This document shows, one piece after another, positions 9,109-17,267 of a stretch of DNA of 64,000 nt. Each line of letters opens with the position of its first letter. Within the stretch, counting starts at the first letter, position 1. The notes beneath the pieces were generated by a model. The model was not told the origin of the DNA. It did not search any database and saw only the letters and a program-made list of their open reading frames with translations. The translations under genes and the position numbers were made by a program. This stretch comes from Hymenobacter jeongseonensis (lineage in GTDB: Bacteria; Bacteroidota; Bacteroidia; Cytophagales; Hymenobacteraceae). Location: contig NZ_JADQDQ010000004.1 in the NCBI RefSeq assembly GCF_015694725.1, positions 469,362-533,361 on the forward strand. Direction: 5' to 3'.

Positions 9109-10431
9109 ATGAAAAGCACTTTCCGCACCCTGCTCGCCGCCGCCTTGCTCACTGCTCCCGCCGCCGCTGCCTTCGCCCAAACGGTCCCAACTGCCGCCAC
9201 CGATACGGCCCGCATCGTGCTCGATGCGTCTGTCGTCAACTCTGTAAACACGCAGAGCTATTTTCTCTTTCGCCAGGCTGTGCGGCCCCTTATCGAGCAG
9301 ATGGGTGATAAAAAGGTGGTGGCCCTGGGCGAAGGCACCCATGGCACGGCCGAGTTTTACAAGCTGCGGTTCTGGCTCACGCGCATTCTGATGGAAGACA
9401 AGGGCTTTACCCAAGTAGCCCTCGAAAACAGCTACGGCGACTGCTACCGCCTGAACCAAGCCCTGCACTCGGCCACCCTCGACGACCTTAAGCCCCTGAT
9501 GAAAAAGCACCTGCTCAGCATCTGGCAAAACCGCGAAACCGAGGAAATGCTGAACTGGATGCACACCTACAACACCTCCCACCTGCGCAAGGTCGAGCTG
9601 GCCGGCATCGACGCCATGTACGGCACCGCCGCGGCCGAGCTGCTGCGCGAAACGCTGGCCCATTCTACCCCCGAAATCGTAGCTCTCACCCAGCAGCTGG
9701 TGCAGCAGACCACGCTGCAGGCTCAAATCTGGACCAACCTCAACGACCGCAGCATTCCCTTCAAACGCCCGGAGATGATGGCCAATGGCTGGGCCGGCTA
9801 CGAAACCACTGAGCAACTGGCCCAAGCCCTAAAAAAAGTGAAGCTGCCGAAAAAGCAGCGCGCCGCCGTGGCCGGGGCCGTGCAGAGCCTGCAGCTGCAC
9901 TTCGACACGTTTTACCAGCCCAAAGTGAACAAGCGTGAGTCATCGCGCGACAGCGTGATGGCGGAAATGACCAAGTTCTTGGTGCGGGGCAAAGGCAGCA
10001 AAGTCATCATCTGGGCCCACAACGCGCACGTTTCGCGCAGCTTGCCCGTGCCCGGCGACAACAACGGCGGCGGCACCGGCAAATTCCTGGAGCGCGCGTT
10101 CCCCGGCCAGTACTTCGTGCTGGGCACCAGCACCGCCACCGGCACCGTGGCCGCCACCACCCATCGGTTTATTACCACGGCCAGCCCCATGGCGGCCTAT
10201 CCGCTGGACGCGCCGGTGGCCGGCTCCTGGGAACAGGCCTTTAACTTGGTCACCCCCGCCACTTTCTACGTCAATACCCGCCAGCTGACCGCCGCCGGCC
10301 AGAAGCACCCCCACCGGCTGGTGGGCTACAGCCCCCAGAGCGGCGCCGATTCCTACTACCCCTTGGCCTTGAGCCGGGCCTACGACGCGCTGCTTTTCGT
10401 GCGGCAAACCACGGCGGCCACGCCCCTTTAA
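9109..10431 (+). CDS. Exported erythromycin esterase family protein
   Basis: About 440 residues beginning with a signal peptide (MKSTFRTLLAAALLTAPAAA, cut after AFA). The esterase-like core shows VALGEGTHGTAEFYKLRFWL, the active-site His/Glu segment of the family, then ALENSYGDC and WAHNAHVSRS. Characterised members (Ere) open the macrolide lactone by hydrolysis, but most Bacteroidota homologues are untested, so resistance should not be assumed. ATG 9109 is chosen because the 44 preceding codons of the open frame are not signal-like. It is transcribed divergently from the LytTR operon. Confidence 0.85.
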   Translation: MKSTFRTLLAAALLTAPAAAAFAQTVPTAATDTARIVLDASVVNSVNTQSYFLFRQAVRPLIEQMGDKKVVALGEGTHGTAEFYKLRFWLTRILMEDKGFTQVALENSYGDCYRLNQALHSATLDDLKPLMKKHLLSIWQNRETEEMLNWMHTYNTSHLRKVELAGIDAMYGTAAAELLRETLAHSTPEIVALTQQLVQQTTLQAQIWTNLNDRSIPFKRPEMMANGWAGYETTEQLAQALKKVKLPKKQRAAVAGAVQSLQLHFDTFYQPKVNKRESSRDSVMAEMTKFLVRGKGSKVIIWAHNAHVSRSLPVPGDNNGGGTGKFLERAFPGQYFVLGTSTATGTVAATTHRFITTASPMAAYPLDAPVAGSWEQAFNLVTPATFYVNTRQLTAAGQKHPHRLVGYSPQSGADSYYPLALSRAYDALLFVRQTTAATPL

Positions 10432-10520
10432 CATTCGGCCGTTCGGCAAATGCCCCCATCGGCAAGTCCCTGCGAAGCATAAGATTCGTTGAGCTGGCAG
10501 ACAAACCAGTTGGCCGGTTC

Positions 10521-10575
10521 ACGGCAGCCGACGCAGCCCCTGACCTAAACGGTTTGGGGCTGCGTCGGCTGCCGT
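10521..10575. terminator. Strong bidirectional hairpin between convergent genes
   Basis: A perfect 20-bp inverted repeat (arms 10521-10540 and 10556-10575) with a 15-nt loop sits between the esterase gene and the convergent gene ending at 10575, whose stop codon overlaps the right arm. There is no T-run, so termination is inferred from position and stem strength. Confidence 0.6.
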
Positions 10576-11660
10576 CAGTCAAAGCCGCGGATGTGGATGC
10601 GCTTCTCTTCATTGCGGTGCCCCGCCCGCACGATTTGTCGCTCAAAGGCTTTGGGGTCGTTGAGGACGTCATAGAAATCATTTAAATAGCGGATGGCAAA
10701 GTCTTGCTCTTGCCGGCTGAGGTAGGGACAGGCCCGGTACACGTAGTTAAGGGCTTCGCGCCGGGCGTTGAAGTGGTGGCGCACGGCGGCGTAGGTGGCC
10801 GGGGGGAAGGTGAAGCCCCGATACAGCCGTTGCCGGACCGACGTGATGCCGAGCTGCTCGGGCGGCACAGCGTACGGGGCCATTACCAGCCCGCTGTAAT
10901 CAAAATCGAAGGCCACGGGCAACGGCGGGGCCTGCAGGTTTTGGCTCAGCAGCCGGATGTTGTGGCGGTAGGGCACCGACCAATCCGTGTTGCCAATCAG
11001 ATACTGAAACACGACCATCGTAGCCGTGGCCGTCGGGTTGAGGTTTTCCATGCCGATAACCAGGCGCCTGGGCACCACGGTGGCCTGGTGGCGCTGCGCG
11101 AGGGCTTCTGTCGGCTCCAGAAAAAAGGCGTAGTGCGCTTCGGCGGCGCCCCGGCCGCCGCTGTCGTGGTAGGTGATGCGGCAGAGCCGGACGCGGTAGC
11201 TCAGGTCCGTGAGCACGTTGTAGAGCTTGTACACCAAGTATTCGCGCAGGGTGTATTTATCAGACAAGCAGTGGGTGGTCAGCTTCAGCTCCTCCACCGG
11301 GCCAAAGAGGGAGCCCGGTCGGCTTTCGGGCGGAAATTTCACCCACAGCGGCGGGAAGTCGCACACGGCGGGGTCTTTGCGCCGGTTTCCGCGCACTTGC
11401 ACCTGCACGGCCAGCGTGTGTTGGGCCGCGGCGGCATCGCGGTAGGAGAGGCGGGCCGGGTGCAAGCCGGGCGTCGCGCCGCGGTCGTTCAGGACCCTTG
11501 CCCGCGGCAGCACCAAGGTCAGCTCGACAAGTTCGTCCCGCGAAAAAAACGGGTTGTCAGGCGCCGGGACGCAAACGCTTTCCCGAGGGCCGGCCAGTAC
11601 CGGCACCGGCCGGCCCAGCCACAGGCCCAGGCTAATCAGAACCGATAGCAGCGGAAGCAT
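10575..11660 (-). CDS. Exported protein of unknown function, weak CotH-kinase-like features
   Basis: About 361 residues with an N-terminal hydrophobic signal segment (MLPLLSVLISLGLWLG). The order VQVRGNRRKDP, LWVKFPPES, EELKLTTHCLSDKYTLREYL and later VAFDFDYSGLV resembles the layout of CotH-type atypical protein kinases, where an R-rich strand, a helix carrying Lys or Arg, and a D-x-D type metal site occur. The match is not strong enough to claim kinase activity. Start ATG 11660 is chosen over a GTG at 11702. It lies 105 nt downstream of the phosphatase-like gene on the same strand, so they may form a unit. Confidence 0.6.
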   Translation of the reverse strand: MLPLLSVLISLGLWLGRPVPVLAGPRESVCVPAPDNPFFSRDELVELTLVLPRARVLNDRGATPGLHPARLSYRDAAAAQHTLAVQVQVRGNRRKDPAVCDFPPLWVKFPPESRPGSLFGPVEELKLTTHCLSDKYTLREYLVYKLYNVLTDLSYRVRLCRITYHDSGGRGAAEAHYAFFLEPTEALAQRHQATVVPRRLVIGMENLNPTATATMVVFQYLIGNTDWSVPYRHNIRLLSQNLQAPPLPVAFDFDYSGLVMAPYAVPPEQLGITSVRQRLYRGFTFPPATYAAVRHHFNARREALNYVYRACPYLSRQEQDFAIRYLNDFYDVLNDPKAFERQIVRAGHRNEEKRIHIRGFD

Positions 11661-11765
11661 GGCAGCAGCAGCGCAGCACGCAGCTGCGGGTTGAGGAGCC
11701 ACCGGACCGGGAAAGCGCCCACCGGGAAGAATGGCGGCTTCGGGTGGAGGAGATTTATGGGTTAG

Positions 11766-12737
11766 TTAGCGCTTAAATAAGGCCTCTATCGGCTTGCCTT
11801 GGCCCTGGGCAAACGGAAAACCCAGTAGATAAGCCACCGTGGACGGAATGTCGAGCAAGGTGTGGGGCTCCTTGATGGTGCGGCCTTTTTTGAAATCCGG
11901 CCCCAGGGCCAGCAAGCTGATGTGCCGGCACCCTTCGCAGCCATCGCCGTGCTCCACCCACCCCGGGGGCACGCTGTTGAGGTGCCGGCCGTGGTCGTTG
12001 GTGATGAGCAGAGTCGTGTTGTTGCGGTAGGCTTTGTTCCTGCGCAGGAAATCGTACAATTCCATCACGTACTTGTCGTCCCGGGCGATGCCCCGCACGT
12101 AATTGGGCCAGTTGGCGGCGTGGGCAAAGCCGTCGGGCTCCATAAAATTGATGAGCACCAAGTTGGGCTTGTGCTGCGTAAGGATGCGCTTGGCGGCCAC
12201 CAGGGTCAGGGAATCGGCGCGGTAGCCGGTGCCCGGGCCGCCCACGCCGCAGTCGAGGGAAGGCGGCAACTGGTCCTTCCACTCCGGGTTCAAGGTATTG
12301 GCCAGAATGTGCAGCTTGTCTTTGCTGGTGATGAGCCAGGCGGCGGTGGCGGGCTTGCCCGTGGCCTTGCGCCAGAGCTGAAAGATGGAAGGCTGCTGCG
12401 GCAGCTCTTGGTCAAAATTGTCGATAGCCTGGTCGATGCCCGTGGTAATAGCCGCATGCCCCGAGTTGGTGTAGGTGAAGCCGTTGTTGTAAAACTGGGA
12501 GAATAGCACGCCCCGGGGCTTCAGCCGGGTGGCCATGTTGGGAATCAGGCCCGGAATGCTGTCCCAGGTTTCGGAGTACCGGGGCCCGTCGATGACCACA
12601 ATGATGACGTTTTTGGTGCGCAGCCCTTTTTTAGGCGGGTCTGGGGCGAAAGCGCAGAGCACCAGGAGCCAAGGGCCGCAGCAAACGGCGCACTTGAGTA
12701 GGCGGCTCCACCGCCCGAGAGAGGCAAAAAAGGCCAT
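11766..12737 (-). CDS. Exported alkaline-phosphatase/phosphodiesterase superfamily protein
   Basis: 323 residues with a signal or anchor helix at residues 14-30. The metal-hydrolase core is visible: VIIVVIDGPRYSETW (first metal Asp), TYTNSGHAAITTG (likely nucleophile Thr/Ser region), MEPDGFAHAANW (Asp/His pair), TNDHGRH and a later CRHISLLALGP. This order is that of the AlkP-like clan (type I phosphodiesterases, sulfatases, phosphopentomutase). The substrate is unknown. It acts in the periplasm or on the membrane surface. ATG 12737 opens the frame. The divergent efflux operon starts 296 nt away. Confidence 0.8.
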   Translation of the reverse strand: MAFFASLGRWSRLLKCAVCCGPWLLVLCAFAPDPPKKGLRTKNVIIVVIDGPRYSETWDSIPGLIPNMATRLKPRGVLFSQFYNNGFTYTNSGHAAITTGIDQAIDNFDQELPQQPSIFQLWRKATGKPATAAWLITSKDKLHILANTLNPEWKDQLPPSLDCGVGGPGTGYRADSLTLVAAKRILTQHKPNLVLINFMEPDGFAHAANWPNYVRGIARDDKYVMELYDFLRRNKAYRNNTTLLITNDHGRHLNSVPPGWVEHGDGCEGCRHISLLALGPDFKKGRTIKEPHTLLDIPSTVAYLLGFPFAQGQGKPIEALFKR

Positions 12738-13033
12738 AGCGCTGGACGCAGTAAAAAGGAGTTACGGGAACATAGGGTTTACGTTAGCAACCGCATGAAA
12801 GATGTGAAAATATTGCTAATGAGGAGTTTAACAGTTAGAGGCCGAAGCGTCAGGGCCGGAAAGGGCAGGGGATTAGCCGCCCGCACTTAAGCATGGTGCT
12901 AATTCGGGCCTTTGCGGGGAAGATGACAATAATCGAAAATTCAATTGATTACGGTCATTCTTTGGGGCGGGAATCCGGTAGAAATTGCCGCAGGCACGGC
13001 ACCCAAGTGGCGTCGGCAGCCGCGTGTCCGCCC

Positions 13034-14155
13034 ATGAACGCCAATCAGCCCCTGCTGCCATGCCTGCCCGCCGTGCTGCCCGGGCGTTGGCTGCTGCTGA
13101 TAAGCTTGGCTTTGGCCGGCTGCCGGGACAAGGCCGAGCGCGTGAAACCCGTCTGGTCGGCCATTTCCGAATCGGTGTACGCGGCCGGTACGGTTAAGAG
13201 CGGGCGGCAGTACCAGGCTTTTGCCAGCGCGGGCGGCATCATTCAGACCGTGTTTGTGCGCGAGGGCGACTCGGTGCGGGTGGGCACGCCGCTGCTTTCC
13301 ATTGCCAGCGACGTGCAGCAGCTGACCCAGGAAAACGCCGCCCTGGCCGCCCGCTACGCCGCCGTGGCCGCCAACCAAAGCCAGCTCCAGGAAGCCCGCG
13401 AACGCATTGCCCTGCAACGCCGCACCATGCAGAACGACCAGCTGCAGCTCACCCGGCAGCGCCAACTCTGGCAGCAGTCCATCGGCACCAAGCTGACCCT
13501 GGAACAAAAGGAGCTGGCCTACGCCGCCTCCAAAACCGCCTACGAATCGGCGGTGCTCAGCTACCAGACGCTCAAAAAACAGCTCGATTTCGCCGCCGCG
13601 CAGTCGCGCAAAAACCTGCAGATTGCCCGGACGAAGGCCAGCGATTTCGTCCTGCGCAGCAAAATCAACGGCATCATCTACCAGCTCTATCGAGAAAAGG
13701 GCGAGGCCGTGACGCCCCAAACGCCGCTGGCCTTGCTCGGCGACGCCCGCCACTTCGTGCTCGAAATGCAGGTAGACGAGTCCGACATCGTGAAAATCCG
13801 CCCCGGCCAGCTGGTGTTGGTGACTTTGGACAGCTACAAAGGCCAGGTTTTCCAGGCTCGCGTCACCACCATTTCGCCGATGATGAACACCGGCACCCGC
13901 ACGTTTCAGGTCGATGCGGCTTTCGTGCGCCAGCCGCCGGTGCTGTATCCGTTCGTCAGTTTCGAGGCCAATATCGTGCTGCAAACCAAGCCCAAAGCCC
14001 TGCTCATTCCGCGCCGCCTGCTGGTGGACGACTCCACGGTGCGGAAGGCCAACGGCCAGCTGGCGCGGGTGAAAACCGGCCTACGCGACTACCAGATGGT
14101 AGAAATCCTGGCGGGCCTCACGCCCGACGATGAAATCACAGCCCCCGCAAAATGA
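13034..14155 (+). CDS. HlyD/MacA-type periplasmic adaptor lipoprotein
   Basis: About 373 residues. Signal with lipobox LALAGC near residue 33, so it should be lipid-anchored in the periplasm. A split biotinyl-lipoyl domain (VFVREGDSVRVGTPLLSI and IIYQLYREKGEAVTPQTPL) flanks a long alpha-helical hairpin (about 100-210, QLQEARERIALQRR). The beta-barrel and membrane-proximal parts follow. It overlaps the permease start by 4 nt (ATGA), so the three genes are translationally coupled as an MacAB/DevBCA-like exporter. No outer-membrane channel gene is adjacent. The frame is open further upstream, but ATG 13034 gives the signal peptide. Confidence 0.88.
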   Translation: MNANQPLLPCLPAVLPGRWLLLISLALAGCRDKAERVKPVWSAISESVYAAGTVKSGRQYQAFASAGGIIQTVFVREGDSVRVGTPLLSIASDVQQLTQENAALAARYAAVAANQSQLQEARERIALQRRTMQNDQLQLTRQRQLWQQSIGTKLTLEQKELAYAASKTAYESAVLSYQTLKKQLDFAAAQSRKNLQIARTKASDFVLRSKINGIIYQLYREKGEAVTPQTPLALLGDARHFVLEMQVDESDIVKIRPGQLVLVTLDSYKGQVFQARVTTISPMMNTGTRTFQVDAAFVRQPPVLYPFVSFEANIVLQTKPKALLIPRRLLVDDSTVRKANGQLARVKTGLRDYQMVEILAGLTPDDEITAPAK

Positions 14156-15408
14156 ACCTGCCCCTGCTTTACGACGTGGCCCTGTCGCTGCTGCTGGCCC
14201 GCTGGCGGCAGACGCTGGTGGCAGCCATCGGGGTCACCTTCAGCATCACCATGTTCATTGCGCTGCTCAGCTTTATGTCGGGCCTCAACCAGCTGCTCGA
14301 TGGGCTGGTGCTGAACCGCACGCCCCACGTGCGCCTCTACAACGAGGTGAAACCGGCCCCGCAGCAGCCCATCGACCGCTACACCGGCCGGCGGCAGCAC
14401 AATTTCATCCGCTCCATCAAGCCCAGCGACGAGCTGCCGCGCATTCACAACGCCGGGGCCATCATCGCGGCCCTGCGCCACGACCCGCGGGTGCGCGGCG
14501 TGGCTCCCAAAACCCAGGCCCAGGTGTTCTACAACGTGGGCACCATCGACCTCACGGGCACTATCAGCGGCATTGAGGTGGAGCAGGAAGACCGGCTTTT
14601 TGCCTTCGGCGACTACGTGGTGGCCGGCAATCCGCTCAACCTCAAAACCGTGGCCAACAGCATCATCCTCGGCAAAGCCGCCGCCGACCTCATGCTGGTG
14701 GGCGTGGGCGACGTGGTCCAAATTACCACCGTGAAGGGCAACCGCGTGCAGCTCAAGGTGGTCGGCCTGTTCCAGTCGGGCCTGCTGGAGGTAGATAAGG
14801 TGCAGAGCTATACCTCGCTGGCCACTGCCCAAAAGCTGCTCGGCGAAGCCAACAACTACATCACCGACATTCAGATAAAACTCCACGATTTCACCCTGGC
14901 ACCCCGGCTGGCCGAGGAGTACGCGCAACGCTACGAAGTGCAGGCCATGGACATCGAAACCGCCAATTCAGATTTTGAAACCGGCACCACTATCCGCACC
15001 CTCATTTCCTACGCCGTGGGTGTCACACTGCTGATTGTGGCGGGCTTCGGGATTTATAACATTCTGAATATGATGATTTACGAGAAGATGGACACCATTG
15101 CCATCCTCAAGGCCATTGGGTTTGCGGGGCGCGATGTGCAGCGGCTGTTCGTGGCGGTGGCGCTGTCCATCGGGCTGTCGGGCGGCGGGGTGGGGCTGCT
15201 GTTCGGGTTCGGGCTCTCGGCCCTCATTGCGCGGGTGCCGTTTCACCCGGCGGCGCTGCCCACGGTACACACTTTCCCGGTCAATTTCGACCCGCTTTTC
15301 TACGGCATTGGGGCGGTATTTTCGCTCGTTACCACCTATTTGGCGGGGTATTTCCCGGCCCGCAAGGCCAGTGTGGTCGACCCGGTCGTCATCATCAGAG
15401 GCAAGTGA
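14152..15408 (+). CDS. ABC transporter permease, FtsX/MacB type
   Basis: 418 residues. One helix near the N-terminus (about 20-45), a large periplasmic domain (46-270), then three helices near the C-terminus, which is the MacB/FtsX topology. The C-terminal helix segment IYNILNMMIYEKMDTIAILKA is the coupling region seen in DevC/MacB permeases. It overlaps the adaptor gene by 4 nt and is followed one base later by the ATPase gene. It probably exports a small molecule or peptide across the periplasm; the substrate is unknown. Confidence 0.9.
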   Translation: MNLPLLYDVALSLLLARWRQTLVAAIGVTFSITMFIALLSFMSGLNQLLDGLVLNRTPHVRLYNEVKPAPQQPIDRYTGRRQHNFIRSIKPSDELPRIHNAGAIIAALRHDPRVRGVAPKTQAQVFYNVGTIDLTGTISGIEVEQEDRLFAFGDYVVAGNPLNLKTVANSIILGKAAADLMLVGVGDVVQITTVKGNRVQLKVVGLFQSGLLEVDKVQSYTSLATAQKLLGEANNYITDIQIKLHDFTLAPRLAEEYAQRYEVQAMDIETANSDFETGTTIRTLISYAVGVTLLIVAGFGIYNILNMMIYEKMDTIAILKAIGFAGRDVQRLFVAVALSIGLSGGGVGLLFGFGLSALIARVPFHPAALPTVHTFPVNFDPLFYGIGAVFSLVTTYLAGYFPARKASVVDPVVIIRGK

Positions 15409-15409
15409 G

Positions 15410-16105
15410 ATGGACACGCCCGCGCTCGAAGCCCGCCAGATTACCAAGTATTTCGACGACCCCGTGCGGGTGCAGGTGCTGCACGGCCTCACGTTTGCGC
15501 TGGGCCGGGGCGAGTTTGCGGCCGTGGTAGGCAAGTCGGGCTGCGGCAAATCGACGCTGCTCTACATCCTCTCCACCATGGACACGATGTACGAAGGCGA
15601 CCTGCTGATTGACGGCGTGCCCATGCGCGATAAAAGAGAAGCCGAACTGGCCCGCGTGCGCAACGAGAAAATCGGCTTCGTGTTCCAGTTTCACTACCTG
15701 CTGAACGAGTTTTCGGTGCTGCGCAATGTGATGCTGCCCGCCGAAAAACTAGGCAAATTATCGAGCCCGGAAATCGAGCACCGCGCCTACGAAAAGCTAA
15801 AAATCCTCGGCATCGAAAGTGAAGCCCTCAAGAAACCCAACCAACTCTCGGGCGGCCAAAAGCAGCGCGTAGCCATTGCCAGGGCGCTTATCAACGACCC
15901 GCTCATCATCATGGGCGACGAGCCTACGGGCAACCTTGACAAGAAAAACGGCGAGGTCGTGTTCGATATTTTCAAGGAGCTGGCCGAAACCTACCACCAA
16001 GCCCTGCTCATCGTAACGCACGACCCCGAGTTTGCCGCCAAAACCCATCGCATCATCGAAATGGAAGATGGCCGCATCCGTAATGAGTTAGCTACTTTCT
16101 CGTAA
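15410..16105 (+). CDS. ABC transporter ATP-binding protein (MacB/LolD-type)
   Basis: 231 residues with Walker [11 protein letters not shown]-loop in FVFQFHYLL, signature [15 protein letters not shown], Walker [14 protein letters not shown] and H-loop IVTHDPEF. It belongs to the MacB/LolD/FtsE group. The start ATG lies two bases after the permease stop (TGAGATG), so it is coupled to it. It energises the adaptor-permease pair at 13034-15408. A longer open frame from 15098 overlaps the permease and is ignored. Confidence 0.95.
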   Translation: MDTPALEARQITKYFDDPVRVQVLHGLTFALGRGEFAAVVGKSGCGKSTLLYILSTMDTMYEGDLLIDGVPMRDKREAELARVRNEKIGFVFQFHYLLNEFSVLRNVMLPAEKLGKLSSPEIEHRAYEKLKILGIESEALKKPNQLSGGQKQRVAIARALINDPLIIMGDEPTGNLDKKNGEVVFDIFKELAETYHQALLIVTHDPEFAAKTHRIIEMEDGRIRNELATFS

Positions 16106-16205
16106 TCAAAATCTTAGGCTAGGCAATTCCCTCTGCATTGGAGCGCCAATACTACCAATGCCAAGTGCACGATTGATGGTAGGGAAGAAGCCCGCTTTAT
16201 TGGTT

Positions 16206-16904
16206 TTAACTAATACAGGGCGTGCGCAGGTCGACAAATACCAGGTACCAGCGCCCCGCGTTGCCTGGGCGTTTGGCAAAATGAAACCGAAAGCCGCTGC
16301 GGGTGTGCAACACCGTGCGGCCTACCCGCGCTTGCGCCGCCTGCCCCTGCGCCAAGGTGCCATCCTTCAGCCGGGTGCGAGACCACAAATCCAGGGCTTT
16401 AAAATCGGTGGCTGGGCCACCAAAACAGCCATCCCGCTCATAGCCGGACCGCCCATTCCGCCGCTCGCCGCAATCAATATCCGGAAACTGCGGCACGGCC
16501 AGCAGCGCGGAACATGGTTGAAGCTGCCGTTCGACGCTCTGCAACGGCACGCGGGCATAGGCCTGCCGAAACGCCGCGCCCGCCGCAACCCGCGTGATAA
16601 CCAAGCCCGTGGCGCCATCTTCTACCACCCACAGGCCCAGCGCGGGGTCGATGAGCTGGTTTAGCTGCGCCGTATCGTGTCGGCGTAGGGCGGTTTGCAG
16701 GCGCGTCCAGGGTTCGGCCGCTTCCGTGTCGAGGGGCAGCGCCGGGGGCAGGGGGCGCCGGGCCCGGCCACTCGTATCGGTGGGCAACTGGGACACGACG
16801 GGGACCTGCCGGCTGGGCTGGCCAGCCTCTTCAACGGGCCGTCGGGTTTCGCAACCGGCCAATGAAACGGCCAGCACCCATGGTAACCAGCGTTGCGTTT
16901 GCAT
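16206..16904 (-). CDS. Putative lipoprotein of unknown function
   Basis: About 232 residues. Signal peptide with lipobox VSLAGC at residues 12-17 (start ATG 16904), a Pro-rich linker, then a small mixed domain (TRLQTALRRHDTAQLNQLIDP onward) like the NTF2-like or nuclear-transport-factor folds of many secreted Bacteroidota proteins. It ends in DLRTPCIS. Four Cys in the mature part may form disulfides. It converges with the ABC operon. I do not recognise a specific family. Confidence 0.6.
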   Translation of the reverse strand: MQTQRWLPWVLAVSLAGCETRRPVEEAGQPSRQVPVVSQLPTDTSGRARRPLPPALPLDTEAAEPWTRLQTALRRHDTAQLNQLIDPALGLWVVEDGATGLVITRVAAGAAFRQAYARVPLQSVERQLQPCSALLAVPQFPDIDCGERRNGRSGYERDGCFGGPATDFKALDLWSRTRLKDGTLAQGQAAQARVGRTVLHTRSGFRFHFAKRPGNAGRWYLVFVDLRTPCIS

Positions 16905-17119
16905 GGCGGGAGAAGTTGAGGTGGGCAAGCACTGATGGGGGGGCAAAATGGAGTGCCGGCCCACCGTTGTCAGCAGCAGGGCATCAGCTGCCCGTTGCCC
17001 AAAATTCAGCCTCCAATCCCGCTTTAAAAATGACCAAACTCATGGTGCGGTCTGATGTAATTCATGGATGTGAGGGAATTAGGTGTCGCCGGACCTGATG
17101 GGTAAGTTTCGGGCCCAGT

Positions 17120-17191
17120 TGAGGTGGTCAAAGCACGCCGGACGTAAGAGAAATGCATATTGCTTCTCTTCGGAATGCCTGGACCACCTCA
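17120..17191. mobile_element. 72-bp MITE-like element with IS3-type ends
   Basis: Ends TGAGGTGGTC and GACCACCTCA are perfect 10-bp terminal inverted repeats beginning TG and ending CA. An internal inverted pair (AGAGAA/TTCTCT) is also present. The left end continues with ACGCCGGAC, resembling the AAGCCGGAC at the left end of the larger element at 24884-25101. It has no coding capacity. It lies in the 363-nt gap between 16905 and 17267, where I see no other feature. Confidence 0.6.
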
Positions 17192-17267
17192 TATTAAGGA
17201 TTTTATAGTAGAAAAGAAATGGCAGTGGAGGATATTGGTACTTAAAAAAGGGCCAGGTCGTAAACAC

